64,000 nt of DNA, from NCBI RefSeq assembly GCF_000173075.1, contig NZ_ABVL01000004.1, forward strand, positions 186,001 to 250,000, written 5' to 3'. Origin of the DNA: Chthoniobacter flavus Ellin428. Its GTDB lineage: Bacteria > Verrucomicrobiota > Verrucomicrobiia > Chthoniobacterales > Chthoniobacteraceae. The stretch's first letter is position 1; each line of letters starts with the position of its first letter. The notes under the pieces were generated by a model. It searched no databases, was not told the origin of the DNA, and saw nothing but the letters and a program-made list of their open reading frames with translations. The translations under genes were made by a program, and so were the position numbers. This document shows positions 27,587-36,257 of this stretch, one piece after another.

Positions 27587-28504
27587 CTACTTCGCCCGCA
27601 TGTGCGCGAAGAGGACTTCCCGCATCACTTCGATCGGCGCAGGCCGTTGGAACCAAATCTCAAACGCCACTTCACCTTGATAGAGTAGCATGGTGAGTCC
27701 GTTTGCCGAACGTGCGCCGGCCTTCTCGGCGGCCTGCATGAGTGGCGTGCGATCGGAGACGTAAATGGTATCGAAGAGCAGGTGTCGCTTGTCGATGAGC
27801 GGAGCGGGAATCGGCGACGGATCCTCCGGCTTCATCCCGAGTGAGGAGCAATTGATCACCAGGTCCGAGTGATCGAGCGCCTTGGCCAGTGAAGCGTCAT
27901 TCCACGCGCCGGTCGAAATCTGCCCACGCGGATACACCTCCGCAATCGCATCCTCCAAAGGATCGAGCTTTTCGACGCTGCGATTGATGAGCGTGAGATG
28001 CTTCACATCGGCATTGGCGCAATGCATGGACACCGCTTGTCCCGCTCCACCACCGGCCCCGAGCACGAGCACGCGCATCGTGCTGAGTTCGACGCCGAGT
28101 TGTTCGCCGATCGCCCGTTCGAGTCCCAGGCCATCCGTGCTGAAGCCCTGCAGCTTGCCCTCCGGGCTGATGCGGATCGTATTCACGCTGCCCGCCAGGC
28201 GCGCGTGGTCGTCGACTTCATCGGACGCCGCGAGCGCGCCCGCCTTGTGCGGAATGGTGCAATTCACACCGACGAAACCTTTCGAAGGCAGGAGGTGCAG
28301 CGCCTCGGCGAGTTCTTCCGGACGAATGTGCAGCCGGCAATAAGCCATCTTCAGCCCGCACGCCGCCAGCGCCGCATTGTGCATTGGCGGAGAAGCGGAG
28401 TGCGCGATGGGATCACCGAGCACGGCGAGGCGGAGGGGCAACGTTTCGTCGGCCGTGACGGTTTCCCACGACTGCAAATCGGCAAAGGTATAGACGGGTT
28501 TCAT
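27587..28504 (-). CDS. aroE: Shikimate dehydrogenase
   Basis: AroE reduces 3-dehydroshikimate to shikimate with NADPH in aromatic amino acid synthesis. The 305 residues show the substrate domain (LGDPIAHSASPPMHNAAL, residues 30-47; GVNCTIPHKAGAL with the catalytic Lys; NTI in AGSVNTIRI; GFSTDGLG) and the NADP Rossmann domain (VLVLGAGGGAGQAV and the phosphate-binding NRS in LINRS), ending with MLLYQGEVAFEIWF. The ATG at 28504 adds about 25 residues before the first conserved strand, slightly long but acceptable. It follows gltX on the same strand, separated by a hairpin, so it may be transcribed separately. Confidence 0.95.
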   Translation of the reverse strand: MKPVYTFADLQSWETVTADETLPLRLAVLGDPIAHSASPPMHNAALAACGLKMAYCRLHIRPEELAEALHLLPSKGFVGVNCTIPHKAGALAASDEVDDHARLAGSVNTIRISPEGKLQGFSTDGLGLERAIGEQLGVELSTMRVLVLGAGGGAGQAVSMHCANADVKHLTLINRSVEKLDPLEDAIAEVYPRGQISTGAWNDASLAKALDHSDLVINCSSLGMKPEDPSPIPAPLIDKRHLLFDTIYVSDRTPLMQAAEKAGARSANGLTMLLYQGEVAFEIWFQRPAPIEVMREVLFAHMRAK

Positions 28505-28559
28505 GAAACTGATCGGGAAGCTTTAGCGACTGTGAATTGACCGGCAGAAATTGGTTTGG

Positions 28560-28616
28560 CCCGCAAATCACACGAATGAAAGGATCCGAATTCGTGTCAT
28601 TCGCGTGATTCGCGGG
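28560..28616. repeat. Inverted repeat just after gltX
   Basis: CCCGCAAATCACACGAATGA (28560-28579) and TCATTCGCGTGATTCGCGGG (28597-28616) are inverted repeats with 18 of 20 positions paired and a 17-nt loop. It starts 9 bp after the gltX stop (minus strand). No T-run follows, so it may be a REP-like element or stabilise the 3' end of the mRNA. Confidence 0.6.
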
Positions 28617-28625
28617 TACACTCTC

Positions 28626-29951
28626 TTAGGCGGCGAAACGCTCGCGGGTCTGTTGGATGCGGGCCAGGACGCGCGCTTTGCCCAGCACTTCGAGCATGTG
28701 GTAAAGGCTCGGGCCGACACTGCGGCCGCTCACCGCGATACGCGTCGGATGAATGAACTCCGCCGGCTTCACGCCGAGAGAGCTGGCAAGTTCCTTGAGC
28801 TTCGCTTCGAGAGTGGCCGCGTCGAACGTCTCGAGTGCGGAATAGGCTTCCGCAATTTGCGCGAGCCGATCCGGCGCGCCCGGTTTGCGTAACGTCTTCT
28901 CTACCGCGGCCGGGTCGTATTCGTAGTCCTCGTTGAAGAAGAACGAAACGCGATCCGGGATCTCCTTGAAATGCACGACCTTCATCTTCTCCAGCGCGAG
29001 CACGGGATCGAGTTGCTCGGCGGGCGCATGGATGCCGGCCTTGGCGAGCCACGGTTGCGCGAGTTCGCGATACCGGTCCATCGGCATCTGCTGAATGTAT
29101 TGCGCATTGAACCAGTCGCATTTCGCGATGTCGAAGTGCGCGCCCTTGCGGTTCACATTCGCCAGGTCGAAACGGCTGATGATCTCCTCGGTCGGCATGA
29201 TCTCGCGATCGTCCTTCGGCGACCAACCGAGCAGACAGAAATAATTGCGCACCGCCTCGGGAGCGTAGCCGCCCTCGATGTAGCTGGTAATGCTCGCCCC
29301 CTGGTCGCGCTTGCTCATCTTGGAGCCGTCGTGGTTGAGGATGAGCGGAATGTGGCCGTAGCGCGGCGGTTCCACGCCCAGTGCTTGGAAAAGCTGGATA
29401 TGCTTCGGCGTATTCGAAAGGTGGTCCTCGCCGCGAATGACGTGGGTCATCTGCATCTCGATGTCGTCGACGACGTTCACGAAATGGAAGATCCACGAAC
29501 CGTCCGGACGGCGGATGGTCATATCGGGCGTGATCTCGGTATTGGCGAAATCGACCGCGACCTTGCCGCAAATCAGGTCATCGACCTCCACGACTTCGCG
29601 CCGGAAGCGGAAACGCCAGGCGCCACCGTCTTCATAAAGATGGCCGGCCTCCTTCAGGCGCTGGAAATATTTCTCGTAAATAGCCTCCCGCTCACTCTGG
29701 AAATACGGGCCGTGGTCCCCGCCCGCTTGCGGGCCCTCGTCCCAATCCAGCCCCAGCCAGCGCAAGCCGTCATAAATGACCTGGACGGCCTCGGCGGTAT
29801 TCCGCTGTTTATCCGTGTCTTCGATCCGCAGGATGAACTTTCCGCCCTGGTGGCGGGCATATAGCCAGTTAAACAGGGCCGTGCGGGCCCCCCCGACATG
29901 TAGATAGCCGGTGGGCGACGGGGCAAAACGGACGCGGACGGGTGCGGACAT
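28626..29951 (-). CDS. gltX: Glutamyl-tRNA synthetase
   Basis: GltX is the class I synthetase that charges tRNA-Glu, and in bacteria lacking GlnRS also tRNA-Gln. The 441 residues begin MSAPVRVRFAPSPTGYLHVGG, with the HIGH-type motif GYLHVGG. The catalytic domain includes ILRIEDTDKQRN, HVIRGEDHLSNTPKH and the KMSKS-type loop SKMSKRDQG. The C-terminal helical anticodon-binding domain is somewhat short compared with 460-480 residues in many bacteria. GatCAB and GlnRS are not visible in the window, so whether it is discriminating cannot be said. Confidence 0.96.
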   Translation of the reverse strand: MSAPVRVRFAPSPTGYLHVGGARTALFNWLYARHQGGKFILRIEDTDKQRNTAEAVQVIYDGLRWLGLDWDEGPQAGGDHGPYFQSEREAIYEKYFQRLKEAGHLYEDGGAWRFRFRREVVEVDDLICGKVAVDFANTEITPDMTIRRPDGSWIFHFVNVVDDIEMQMTHVIRGEDHLSNTPKHIQLFQALGVEPPRYGHIPLILNHDGSKMSKRDQGASITSYIEGGYAPEAVRNYFCLLGWSPKDDREIMPTEEIISRFDLANVNRKGAHFDIAKCDWFNAQYIQQMPMDRYRELAQPWLAKAGIHAPAEQLDPVLALEKMKVVHFKEIPDRVSFFFNEDYEYDPAAVEKTLRKPGAPDRLAQIAEAYSALETFDAATLEAKLKELASSLGVKPAEFIHPTRIAVSGRSVGPSLYHMLEVLGKARVLARIQQTRERFAA

Positions 29952-30027
29952 AGGGAGGCGGAAGGTGGCGTATGAGCGGGGTGCAGGGAAGAGAAAATCG
30001 CAGGTTTACAGACGTTAGGGAGTTTGA

Positions 30028-30055
30028 TTGACAGCCCCCGGCCAGCCTTTATTTT
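30028..30055 (+). promoter_or_regulatory. Promoter of the pseudo-receiver gene at 30127
   Basis: A consensus -35 TTGACA (30028-30033) is followed after 16 bp by TATTTT (30050-30055). The start codon is 72 bp further on. It is divergent from gltX. Confidence 0.5.
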
Positions 30056-30126
30056 GCCGTTCGAGGCCATGTCTGGCCCGAAACCCCAGGCACGCCGTTT
30101 TTAAGCGCAACATCAATACATTTGGT

Positions 30127-31320
30127 ATGTCCCAAAAAATCCTGGTAATCGACGAAAGTCTGGTCGCGACCAAGCTCACGGAAAACGTGCTGGCGCAAAA
30201 TTTCCATGGCGTCGATGTCCTGCTGGCCCAACGGGGCAATGACGCTTTTGACCGGTTCAATGTGGCCCAACCGGATCTCATTCTCCTGAATGAATCGCTC
30301 CCGGATATGGATGCCGAAGCGGTCTGCTACCGGCTGCTGAACGACCCGGCCACTTCGAAGGTGCCGGTGGTTCTCCTGGCGACCAATGGCAACGGCGACC
30401 GCATTGAGGAGCGCTACGAAAACGTCATCAAGGTGCTGCCCAAGCCGGTGACGCCTGAATCGCTGCTCGAGGTCGTCAACGCCACGCTTTCGAAGAACAA
30501 GCCGATGGTCAACCCGGCCCGGCAGCTTCTCTTCCACGATCCGTCCCGCACGGTCTTCAGTGGTCACACGGCGTTCTTCTCGTTGCGCTCGGCGTTGCAG
30601 ATGGCCTACGGCGACCGCCTCACCGGCGCGCTGCGGTTCTTCGTCAATCGCTACCCGATCGAGCTCTTCATTAGCAAAGGCCGCTTCCTTTTCGCCACGT
30701 CGCGGAATTTCCAGATGTACTGCCGCGACTCTCCCGTCATCCTCTCGGCGACGAATCTGGGATTGATCATCGAGGGCCAGGTGGCCCAGGCGGCGACTGG
30801 TTGCCCGATCTTCCTCTTCCTTTCCGTGCGCAACGGCTTCCCGCATGACGACGTCGTCCAGATCGTGCGCGACCACGGCCAGCGCGTCTTCGCCAACTTG
30901 TGGACCGCGGGTCGCGTGACCTTCGAGTTCGAGGAACTCCAGGAGTTCCCGGAATACGTGAAGAATTTCCCGCCGGGAACCGAAGATCCGGACAATTGGA
31001 TTCTCGGCAGCTTGCGTCATGTGAAGTTCGACAACCTCATGGCCGCGCAGCGCCCCGATCCGAATGGCAGCCCTGCCTACACGCGCAAAGGCTACGAACT
31101 CATCCAGAAGCTCAAGCTCAACGACGTGGAAGCGCGCTTTGCCACCGCGATCAATGGCGCCGAATCGCTCCAGTCCATCGCCAAGAAGATCGGCATCCCG
31201 CTGAACGACGCGCTGCTCATCGTCTTCCGCTTCGCCGCGCTCGACATCATCGATTACTGGTCGTCGAACGTGCTCTCGCTGCCCGGTGGCGCTCCCGCCC
31301 CGACGCCAGGGGCCGCGTAA
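30127..31320 (+). CDS. Pseudo-receiver protein with DUF4388-like domain
   Basis: The ATG at 30127 gives 397 residues; an open frame extends upstream but reads as non-coding promoter sequence. Residues 1-120 fold like a receiver domain (ILVIDESLVATKL, VVLLATNGN, KVLPKPVTPESL), but the phosphoacceptor position is Asn in LILLNESLPDMD, so phosphorylation is not expected. Residues 150-300 resemble the DUF4388 (PATAN) module: LTGALRFFVNRYPIELFISKG and GRFLFATSRN. The C-terminal 100 residues are helical with a winged-helix-like DIIDYW end. DUF4388 proteins are often linked to motility and two-component signalling. No partner is adjacent. Confidence 0.72.
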   Translation: MSQKILVIDESLVATKLTENVLAQNFHGVDVLLAQRGNDAFDRFNVAQPDLILLNESLPDMDAEAVCYRLLNDPATSKVPVVLLATNGNGDRIEERYENVIKVLPKPVTPESLLEVVNATLSKNKPMVNPARQLLFHDPSRTVFSGHTAFFSLRSALQMAYGDRLTGALRFFVNRYPIELFISKGRFLFATSRNFQMYCRDSPVILSATNLGLIIEGQVAQAATGCPIFLFLSVRNGFPHDDVVQIVRDHGQRVFANLWTAGRVTFEFEELQEFPEYVKNFPPGTEDPDNWILGSLRHVKFDNLMAAQRPDPNGSPAYTRKGYELIQKLKLNDVEARFATAINGAESLQSIAKKIGIPLNDALLIVFRFAALDIIDYWSSNVLSLPGGAPAPTPGAA

Positions 31321-31635
31321 AGCGAAGTCGCGCGCGCGTCGACGCTTGCGTTTTGGAGTGCTACTCGCCCGTCCACCAGCCTCCACTATTCCCCTCCGCC
31401 GCCTCGGCGCTGCTGCGCCGCTTTTCGATAACCGGCTCCCAAAAGTGCCGGCGCTCTCTAGAGCATTCCCCACGTCTTTTGGTAAACCCACCGTTTCAAG
31501 ATTTTGGTGGCGTGCTCGTTTGCTCCCACTGGGAGCGGCGACTTCCCAGTCGCCGACCGTCCCCACGCGCGAAGCGCCACACTCTCGCTGGGACATAGAC
31601 CGCCGCTACAATCACCGCCCTGTCGCGACACGGCC
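31321..31635. other. Non-coding gap with two small palindromes
   Basis: No convincing gene is seen in this 315-bp stretch between two convergent genes. Two adjoining hairpins stand out: GCTCCCACTGGGAGC at 31522-31536 and GGCGACTTCCCAGTCGCC at 31537-31554 (7-bp arms each). They look like a dispersed palindromic repeat. Confidence 0.5.
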
Positions 31636-32391
31636 CTAAAATTTCCGCAGCCAACCTTCCGTCGCGTACTTCTGCTGCGCGATCTCCTCAGCGCTTCGCC
31701 AAACGCTTTCGCTGATTTCCGTTTGCTCAATGCGCGTCGCGAATGTGCCGGCGAGAGCGATGGCGTCGTGGCGAGCCCCGCCGATTTGAATGCTCCCTTG
31801 ATGCAACAGCCCCCAGCGCGTGCGCCGTTGGGCCGCGCCGGCCAGCTTGGTGTTCCCCGTTACAATATCGTAGCGCACGTGGCTGACGAAACACGCCCCG
31901 GAAGTTTCCGCGGCGGAGCTCGGCGCGACACCCGCCGAAACACCGCCATCGCTCAACCACCGTGCAATGCGTTCATGAATCATCCGATACGAATCCAGCG
32001 GCGTGTATTGAAAGAAAGCAGCATCGCGCGGCACGAGCAGCGTGTAGGTGATGTCCTCGCCGTGCTCCACCAACCCTCCTCCCGTCCAGCGCCGCACCAG
32101 CTCACGCCCCGCCGCCGTTGGTTCCGCCTCCGCGATGCGACTGAAATACCCGAGCGACACCGCCGGCTGACACCAGCGATAAATCCGTAAGGTCGGCGCC
32201 ATGGCACGCTGCAAGAGCGCCTCATCCACCGCCATATTCAAGGCGGCGGAATGCGGCTCGGGATCGACGATTTCGATGATCTGCTCAAACAACACGGAAC
32301 GAATTCCCCATCTTTCCGTGGACGCCGAAAGACTTCCAGCGGACTTTTCCGTTATCGTCTTTCGTTCCCGCTCCTCGGGATCATTCGTCAT
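31636..32391 (-). CDS. Lipoate-protein ligase A-like protein
   Basis: The protein belongs to the biotin/lipoate A/B ligase fold. Residues after about 45 match: LNMAVDEALLQR, RIYRWCQPAVSLGYF, the nucleotide/lipoate-binding loop RRWTGGGLVEHGEDITYTLL, and the Lys in GNTKLAGAAQRR that in LplA contacts lipoyl-AMP. The last part LLHQGSIQI is typical. The first 32 residues are poorly conserved and a GTG at 32295 (VLFEQIIEIVDP) may be the true start. Lipoylation or octanoyl transfer to dehydrogenase E2 or GcvH subunits is the likely role; which of LplA, LipM or LipL it is cannot be settled from sequence alone. It is divergent to parB. Confidence 0.82.
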   Translation of the reverse strand: MTNDPEERERKTITEKSAGSLSASTERWGIRSVLFEQIIEIVDPEPHSAALNMAVDEALLQRAMAPTLRIYRWCQPAVSLGYFSRIAEAEPTAAGRELVRRWTGGGLVEHGEDITYTLLVPRDAAFFQYTPLDSYRMIHERIARWLSDGGVSAGVAPSSAAETSGACFVSHVRYDIVTGNTKLAGAAQRRTRWGLLHQGSIQIGGARHDAIALAGTFATRIEQTEISESVWRSAEEIAQQKYATEGWLRKF

Positions 32392-32436
32392 TCGTCATTG
32401 CCCCCCATTCTTTCTCCACCTACACTCGCCCTCCCT

Positions 32437-33336
32437 ATGGCAAAAGTAGCACTCGGCAAAGGCCTCGGCGCGCTCATCAATACGCGCGTCGCGTCGCCCA
32501 CGCCCGCCGTCGAAAGCGGCGAGCGCGTGCAGCCCATGCCATTGAACAAGCTGTTCGCCTCGCCGCTGCAGCCCCGCACCGTTTTTCGCGACGAGCACCT
32601 CGAGGAACTCGTCGCCTCCATCAAGGAACACGGCATCATCCAGCCGCTCATCGCGCGGCAGCGCGGGGATCGTTTTGAACTCATCGCCGGCGAACGCCGC
32701 TGGCGCGCCGCGCAAAAAGCCGGTCTCGCTGAAGCGCCGGTCATCATCCGCGAAGCTTCCGATCAGGACGTCCTCGAGCTCGCGCTCATCGAGAACCTGC
32801 AGCGCGAGGATCTCAACCCGATTGAAGAAGCGAACGCCTTTGCGCGCCTCGCCAAGGAATTCGGTCTGCGCCAGGAAGACATCGCGCAAAAGGTCGGCAA
32901 GAATCGCGCGACCGTGGCCAACAGCATGCGCCTCCTCGAACTGCACGAACAAGTGCAGAGCTACCTGGCGCAGGATCGCATTTCCGTCGGCCACGCCAAG
33001 GTGCTGCTCTCGCTGAAATCGCGCGAAGAGCAGGCCCTGCTCGCCGAGGAAATCATCCGCCACAGCCTGACCGTGCGCGCTGCGGAAAAACTCGTTGCCC
33101 GCCATTTCGTCGAAACCGGCACGCCCAAGCCGACTCGTAACGGCACCGCCGCCGCGGCCAAACCTTCGCTGGCGCCCGCCGTCCAACATTTGCAAAATCA
33201 GCTCCAGCAGCACCTCGCCACACACGTCACGCTGCACCACGGAGAAAAACGCGGTCGCATCGAAATCGAATATTACGGGAACGACGATTTGCAGCGCCTG
33301 CTGGGTGTGCTGGGATTGAAACCTGACGATAAATAA
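32437..33336 (+). CDS. parB: ParB/Spo0J chromosome-partitioning protein
   Basis: ParB binds parS sites, uses CTP to clamp and spread on DNA, and works with ParA in chromosome segregation. The ATG at 32437 gives 299 residues starting MAKVALGKGLGALI, the usual ParB N terminus. The N-terminal nuclease-like/CTP domain carries LQPRTVF, GIIQPLIARQ and GERRWRAAQKAGL. The central HTH reads LRQEDIAQKVGKNRATVANSMRLLEL, and a C-terminal dimerisation domain with GRIEIEYYGNDDLQRLL closes it. parA, normally directly upstream, is not present in this window. The M28 gene follows 4 bp later, which suggests co-transcription. Confidence 0.94.
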   Translation: MAKVALGKGLGALINTRVASPTPAVESGERVQPMPLNKLFASPLQPRTVFRDEHLEELVASIKEHGIIQPLIARQRGDRFELIAGERRWRAAQKAGLAEAPVIIREASDQDVLELALIENLQREDLNPIEEANAFARLAKEFGLRQEDIAQKVGKNRATVANSMRLLELHEQVQSYLAQDRISVGHAKVLLSLKSREEQALLAEEIIRHSLTVRAAEKLVARHFVETGTPKPTRNGTAAAAKPSLAPAVQHLQNQLQQHLATHVTLHHGEKRGRIEIEYYGNDDLQRLLGVLGLKPDDK

Positions 33337-33340
33337 GCGC

Positions 33341-34393
33341 TTGGTCCGGTTCCGCTGCCTCACACTCGCCGTCGCCGTCGTCGCTGCCCTCAGCGCCTGC
33401 AAACCCGCGCCCAAAGCGGCCGAGGGCACCGCGCCTGTCGAACAGGAATCGGAACGCCCGGCCGCCATCAGCGTCATCAAAAGCAACGGCGGCGCTCCCG
33501 CCAGCCATTCCGTCGCTGCCGTTCCGCCGCCCGCGGAAATCTGGAAAGAATTCTCCGGCGACAAAGCCTTCGCCGAAGCGCGCGCACAAGTCGAAGTCGG
33601 CCCACGCCCCGCGGGCACGCCGGAGCTCGAAAAAGCGCGCGTCCTCATCGAAGAAGCCCTCCACAAATCCGGCTGGGATGCGGAGCGGCAAACCTTCACC
33701 GCGGATACGCCGCACGGGCCGACGCAGTTCGTCAACATCATCGCCCGCTTCTCCGCCACCGGCGCCCATCCCGCGCCGCGCAATACCCAGCGCGCCATCG
33801 TCTGCTCGCACTACGACACCAAGCGTTTCAGCACCATCAAATTCGTCGGCGCGAGCGATGGCGCATCCAGCACCGGCGCGCTCTTGGAGCTTGCCCGCGT
33901 CCTCGCCCTCGATCCTGCCATGGCGGCGCAGCTCGAGCTCGTCTTCTTCGACGGCGAAGAAGCCTTCGTCCAATTCACCGATCCCGACGATCCCAAGCCC
34001 GACGGCCTCTACGGCAGCCGCTACTACGCGCGCACGCTCATGTCCGAGGGCCGCGCCTCGCAATTCAAATTCGGCATTCTCTGGGACATGATCGGCGATC
34101 GCGACCTCACCATCACGCTTCCACCCGATTCTCCGAAAGACCTGGCCAGCGGAATCCTCAGTTCTGCCGAGGCGCTCGGTGTACGTCAGAATTTCGGCTA
34201 TTTCTCCCGCACCATTCTCGACGACCACGTGGAACTCCAGCACCGCGCGCGCATTCCCAGCGTCGACCTCATCGATTTCGACTACATTTACTGGCACACC
34301 GCTGGGGACACCCTCGAACACATCGCCCCCGAGAGCCTGCAGAAAGTCGGCGCCGTCACCCTTTGTTACCTGCGGCAGGCACTGGCCAAATAG
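33341..34393 (+). CDS. M28-family zinc peptidase / glutaminyl cyclase-like lipoprotein
   Basis: The TTG start gives 350 residues with a lipoprotein signal (LAVAVVAALSAC) and lipobox Cys at about residue 20, so it is probably outer-membrane or periplasm anchored. The catalytic domain shows the M28 zinc motifs: His/Asp in CSHYDTK, Asp in GASDGASSTGALLEL, the Glu pair FFDGEEAF, and a late His in YWHTAGDTLEHI. This combination, with a D-x-G-A-S-S-T-G turn and WHT near the end, resembles the M28F glutaminyl-peptide cyclotransferase group, which makes N-terminal pyroglutamate, but an aminopeptidase is also possible. It follows parB after 4 bp. Confidence 0.85.
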   Translation: MVRFRCLTLAVAVVAALSACKPAPKAAEGTAPVEQESERPAAISVIKSNGGAPASHSVAAVPPPAEIWKEFSGDKAFAEARAQVEVGPRPAGTPELEKARVLIEEALHKSGWDAERQTFTADTPHGPTQFVNIIARFSATGAHPAPRNTQRAIVCSHYDTKRFSTIKFVGASDGASSTGALLELARVLALDPAMAAQLELVFFDGEEAFVQFTDPDDPKPDGLYGSRYYARTLMSEGRASQFKFGILWDMIGDRDLTITLPPDSPKDLASGILSSAEALGVRQNFGYFSRTILDDHVELQHRARIPSVDLIDFDYIYWHTAGDTLEHIAPESLQKVGAVTLCYLRQALAK

Positions 34394-34604
34394 TGCGGGC
34401 TGGATCAGTGGGGCCGATGCGGCGGTGTGGAGCGGTTGTCGCCGTGCGCACTGAGCCCGGGCCGGTTTCCGTGAACTGGCGTCGCCCGGTTCCGTAAACC
34501 CGGCTATAGCGCCGTCCGGGCAACAAGCCGCGGCAGCAACCCTGCCGCAAAAAACGTCCACCGCGCGCCTTCGAAAAGAACCGCAAAAATTTTTGACGAA
34601 ATGG

Positions 34605-34633
34605 TTGCCACGCCGGGCGAACAGTGCTTTTAT
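34605..34633 (+). promoter_or_regulatory. Likely promoter of tRNA-Arg
   Basis: TTGCCA (34605-34610), a 17-bp spacer and TTTTAT (34628-34633) precede the tRNA by 36 bp. Confidence 0.38.
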
Positions 34634-34669
34634 CCCGCTCCCCGATTTCGATCGGGACCATTTAGAAAA

Positions 34670-34743
34670 GCACCCGTAGCTCAATTGGATAGAGCATCTG
34701 ACTACGGATCAGAAGGTTTGAGGTTCGAGTCCTCACGGGTGCG
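34670..34743 (+). tRNA. tRNA-Arg(ACG)
   Basis: Acceptor GCACCCG pairs with CGGGTGC, the D arm is GCTC/GAGC, the anticodon stem TCTGA/TCAGA encloses CTACGGA (anticodon ACG, wobble A normally deaminated to inosine), and the T arm GAGGT/TCCTC region carries TTCGAGT. The discriminator is G. CCA is not encoded. Confidence 0.94.
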
Positions 34744-35072
34744 CTTTCCTTCGCCCCAGGTATGCGATTTCGAGTTGAGGGGAGAGAGGAGGGCAACCGC
34801 CGCTGCGTCTCACCGCAAAGCCCTCGCGAGCAGCAGGCGTCTTCTCAAAATGGATTTCCGAATCCCGGAATGCCTGGAGGGGACCGCGGCTTGCCCATGT
34901 CAGCCCACCGCTATTCCCCTCCGCCTCGGTCGTCGGTGCTGGGAACACTGCTCCCTCGAATATCGGGGCAGACTCGTGACGGCTGAGATGCCGGCGAGAC
35001 CATGCGCAAAAACGAAAGTCAAACGCGCAAGGTCGAATTCCGCTGTTTTGCCGGCGGGCTTATCTCAGCTCA
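34744..35072. other. 329-bp gap after tRNA-Arg
   Basis: Only short unconvincing open frames occur here. I see no RNA gene, terminator or repeat I can support. It should contain the promoter for the oxidoreductase gene, but no clear box pair is visible. Confidence 0.4.
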
Positions 35073-36257
35073 ATGAGTACACGCAAACTGAATATCGCTG
35101 TCATCGGTCTCGGCTTCGGCGCCGAGTTCATTCCGCTGTGGCAAAAGCACCCGCACACGCACTGCTACGCCATCTGCCAGCGTAATTCCGAGAAGCTGAA
35201 GGAATGCGGCGATCATTGGGGCGTCGAGAAGCGCTTCACTAGCTACGAGGAACTGCTCCAGGATCCGAACGTCGACGCGGTACACATCAATTCGCCGATC
35301 CCGAACCACGCCGAGCAATCCATCGCGGCGCTCAAGGCTGGCAAGCATGTCGCCTGCACGGTGCCGATGGCCACGACGGTCGAGGAATGTCTGGAGATCA
35401 TCCGGCTCACCGAGCAGACGGGGTTGACTTACATGATGATGGAGACGGTCGTGTACGCGCGCGAATACCTCTTCATGAAGCAGCTTCGCGACTCCGGCGA
35501 ACTGGGCAAAATCCAATACGTCCAGGCGAGCCACCAGCAGGACATGGATGGCTGGCCGAACTACTGGCCGGGCCTGCCGCCGATGCACTATGCGACTCAT
35601 TGCGTCGGGCCGGTACTTGGGTTGGCCGGCGGCGATGCGGAATACGTGAGCTGCTTTGGCAGCGGCACCATTCGGGAAGAACTCATCCCGCATTACGGGT
35701 CGTCTTTCGCGGTCGAGACCGCGCACATCAAGGTGCGCAATTCGGACTTGAGCGCGCGAGTCATTCGCAGCCTGTTTGACACCGCCCGGCAGTACCGGGA
35801 ATCCATCGACATTTACGGCTCGAAGAAATCCGTCGAGTGGCCGCTCATCGAGCACGAACCGCTGGTCATCCACACCGCGAAAAAACCGGAGCCGGAGATT
35901 CCCGAGAAAGCGAAATCCCCCGATTTTGCCGCGCGCCTGCCGGAGCCGATCCAGCGCTACACTACCAGGGGCGTTTACGATTCCGACGAGCACACGCACC
36001 TTAGTTTCACCCAAGGGGCCGGTCACGGAGGCAGTCACCCGCACCTGGCACACGAGTTTGCCATGGCCCTGGTGGAAGGGCGTCAACCTTTCCCGAATGC
36101 GCGGCAATCGGCCAACTGGACCTGCACCGGCATTCTCGCTCACCAGAGTGCGATGGAAGGAGGCGTGATCAAGCATCTGCCGAAGGAAACGTTGAGCCAG
36201 CTCGCCGATTCTGAATCTGGATCTTACTCTCGTCGTCACGCCGGACGGGGAGATTAA
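35073..36257 (+). CDS. Gfo/Idh/MocA-family oxidoreductase-like protein, atypical active site
   Basis: The 394 residues have the N-terminal NAD(P) Rossmann motif NIAVIGLGFGAEFIPLW (residues 7-23) and the family layout DPNVDAVHINSPIPNHAEQ, then a C-terminal alpha/beta domain (GELGKIQYVQASHQQDMDG; HLAHEFAMALVEGRQPFPN). In most members the motif after 'GKHV' is EKP, with a catalytic Lys. Here it is GKHVACTVPMATT, so the Lys is replaced by Val. The protein may bind a sugar or inositol derivative without ordinary dehydrogenation, or use another residue. The last 20 residues are Ser/Arg-rich and perhaps not folded. A XylR-like regulator starts 40 bp downstream, so a sugar-linked role fits the context. 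Confidence 0.87.
   Translation: MSTRKLNIAVIGLGFGAEFIPLWQKHPHTHCYAICQRNSEKLKECGDHWGVEKRFTSYEELLQDPNVDAVHINSPIPNHAEQSIAALKAGKHVACTVPMATTVEECLEIIRLTEQTGLTYMMMETVVYAREYLFMKQLRDSGELGKIQYVQASHQQDMDGWPNYWPGLPPMHYATHCVGPVLGLAGGDAEYVSCFGSGTIREELIPHYGSSFAVETAHIKVRNSDLSARVIRSLFDTARQYRESIDIYGSKKSVEWPLIEHEPLVIHTAKKPEPEIPEKAKSPDFAARLPEPIQRYTTRGVYDSDEHTHLSFTQGAGHGGSHPHLAHEFAMALVEGRQPFPNARQSANWTCTGILAHQSAMEGGVIKHLPKETLSQLADSESGSYSRRHAGRGD

Noticed and set aside
31286..31639. A 117-codon plus-strand frame overlapping the end of the pseudo-receiver gene
   Set aside because: It is Arg/Pro-rich without a family match and covers the small palindromes. Probably non-coding.
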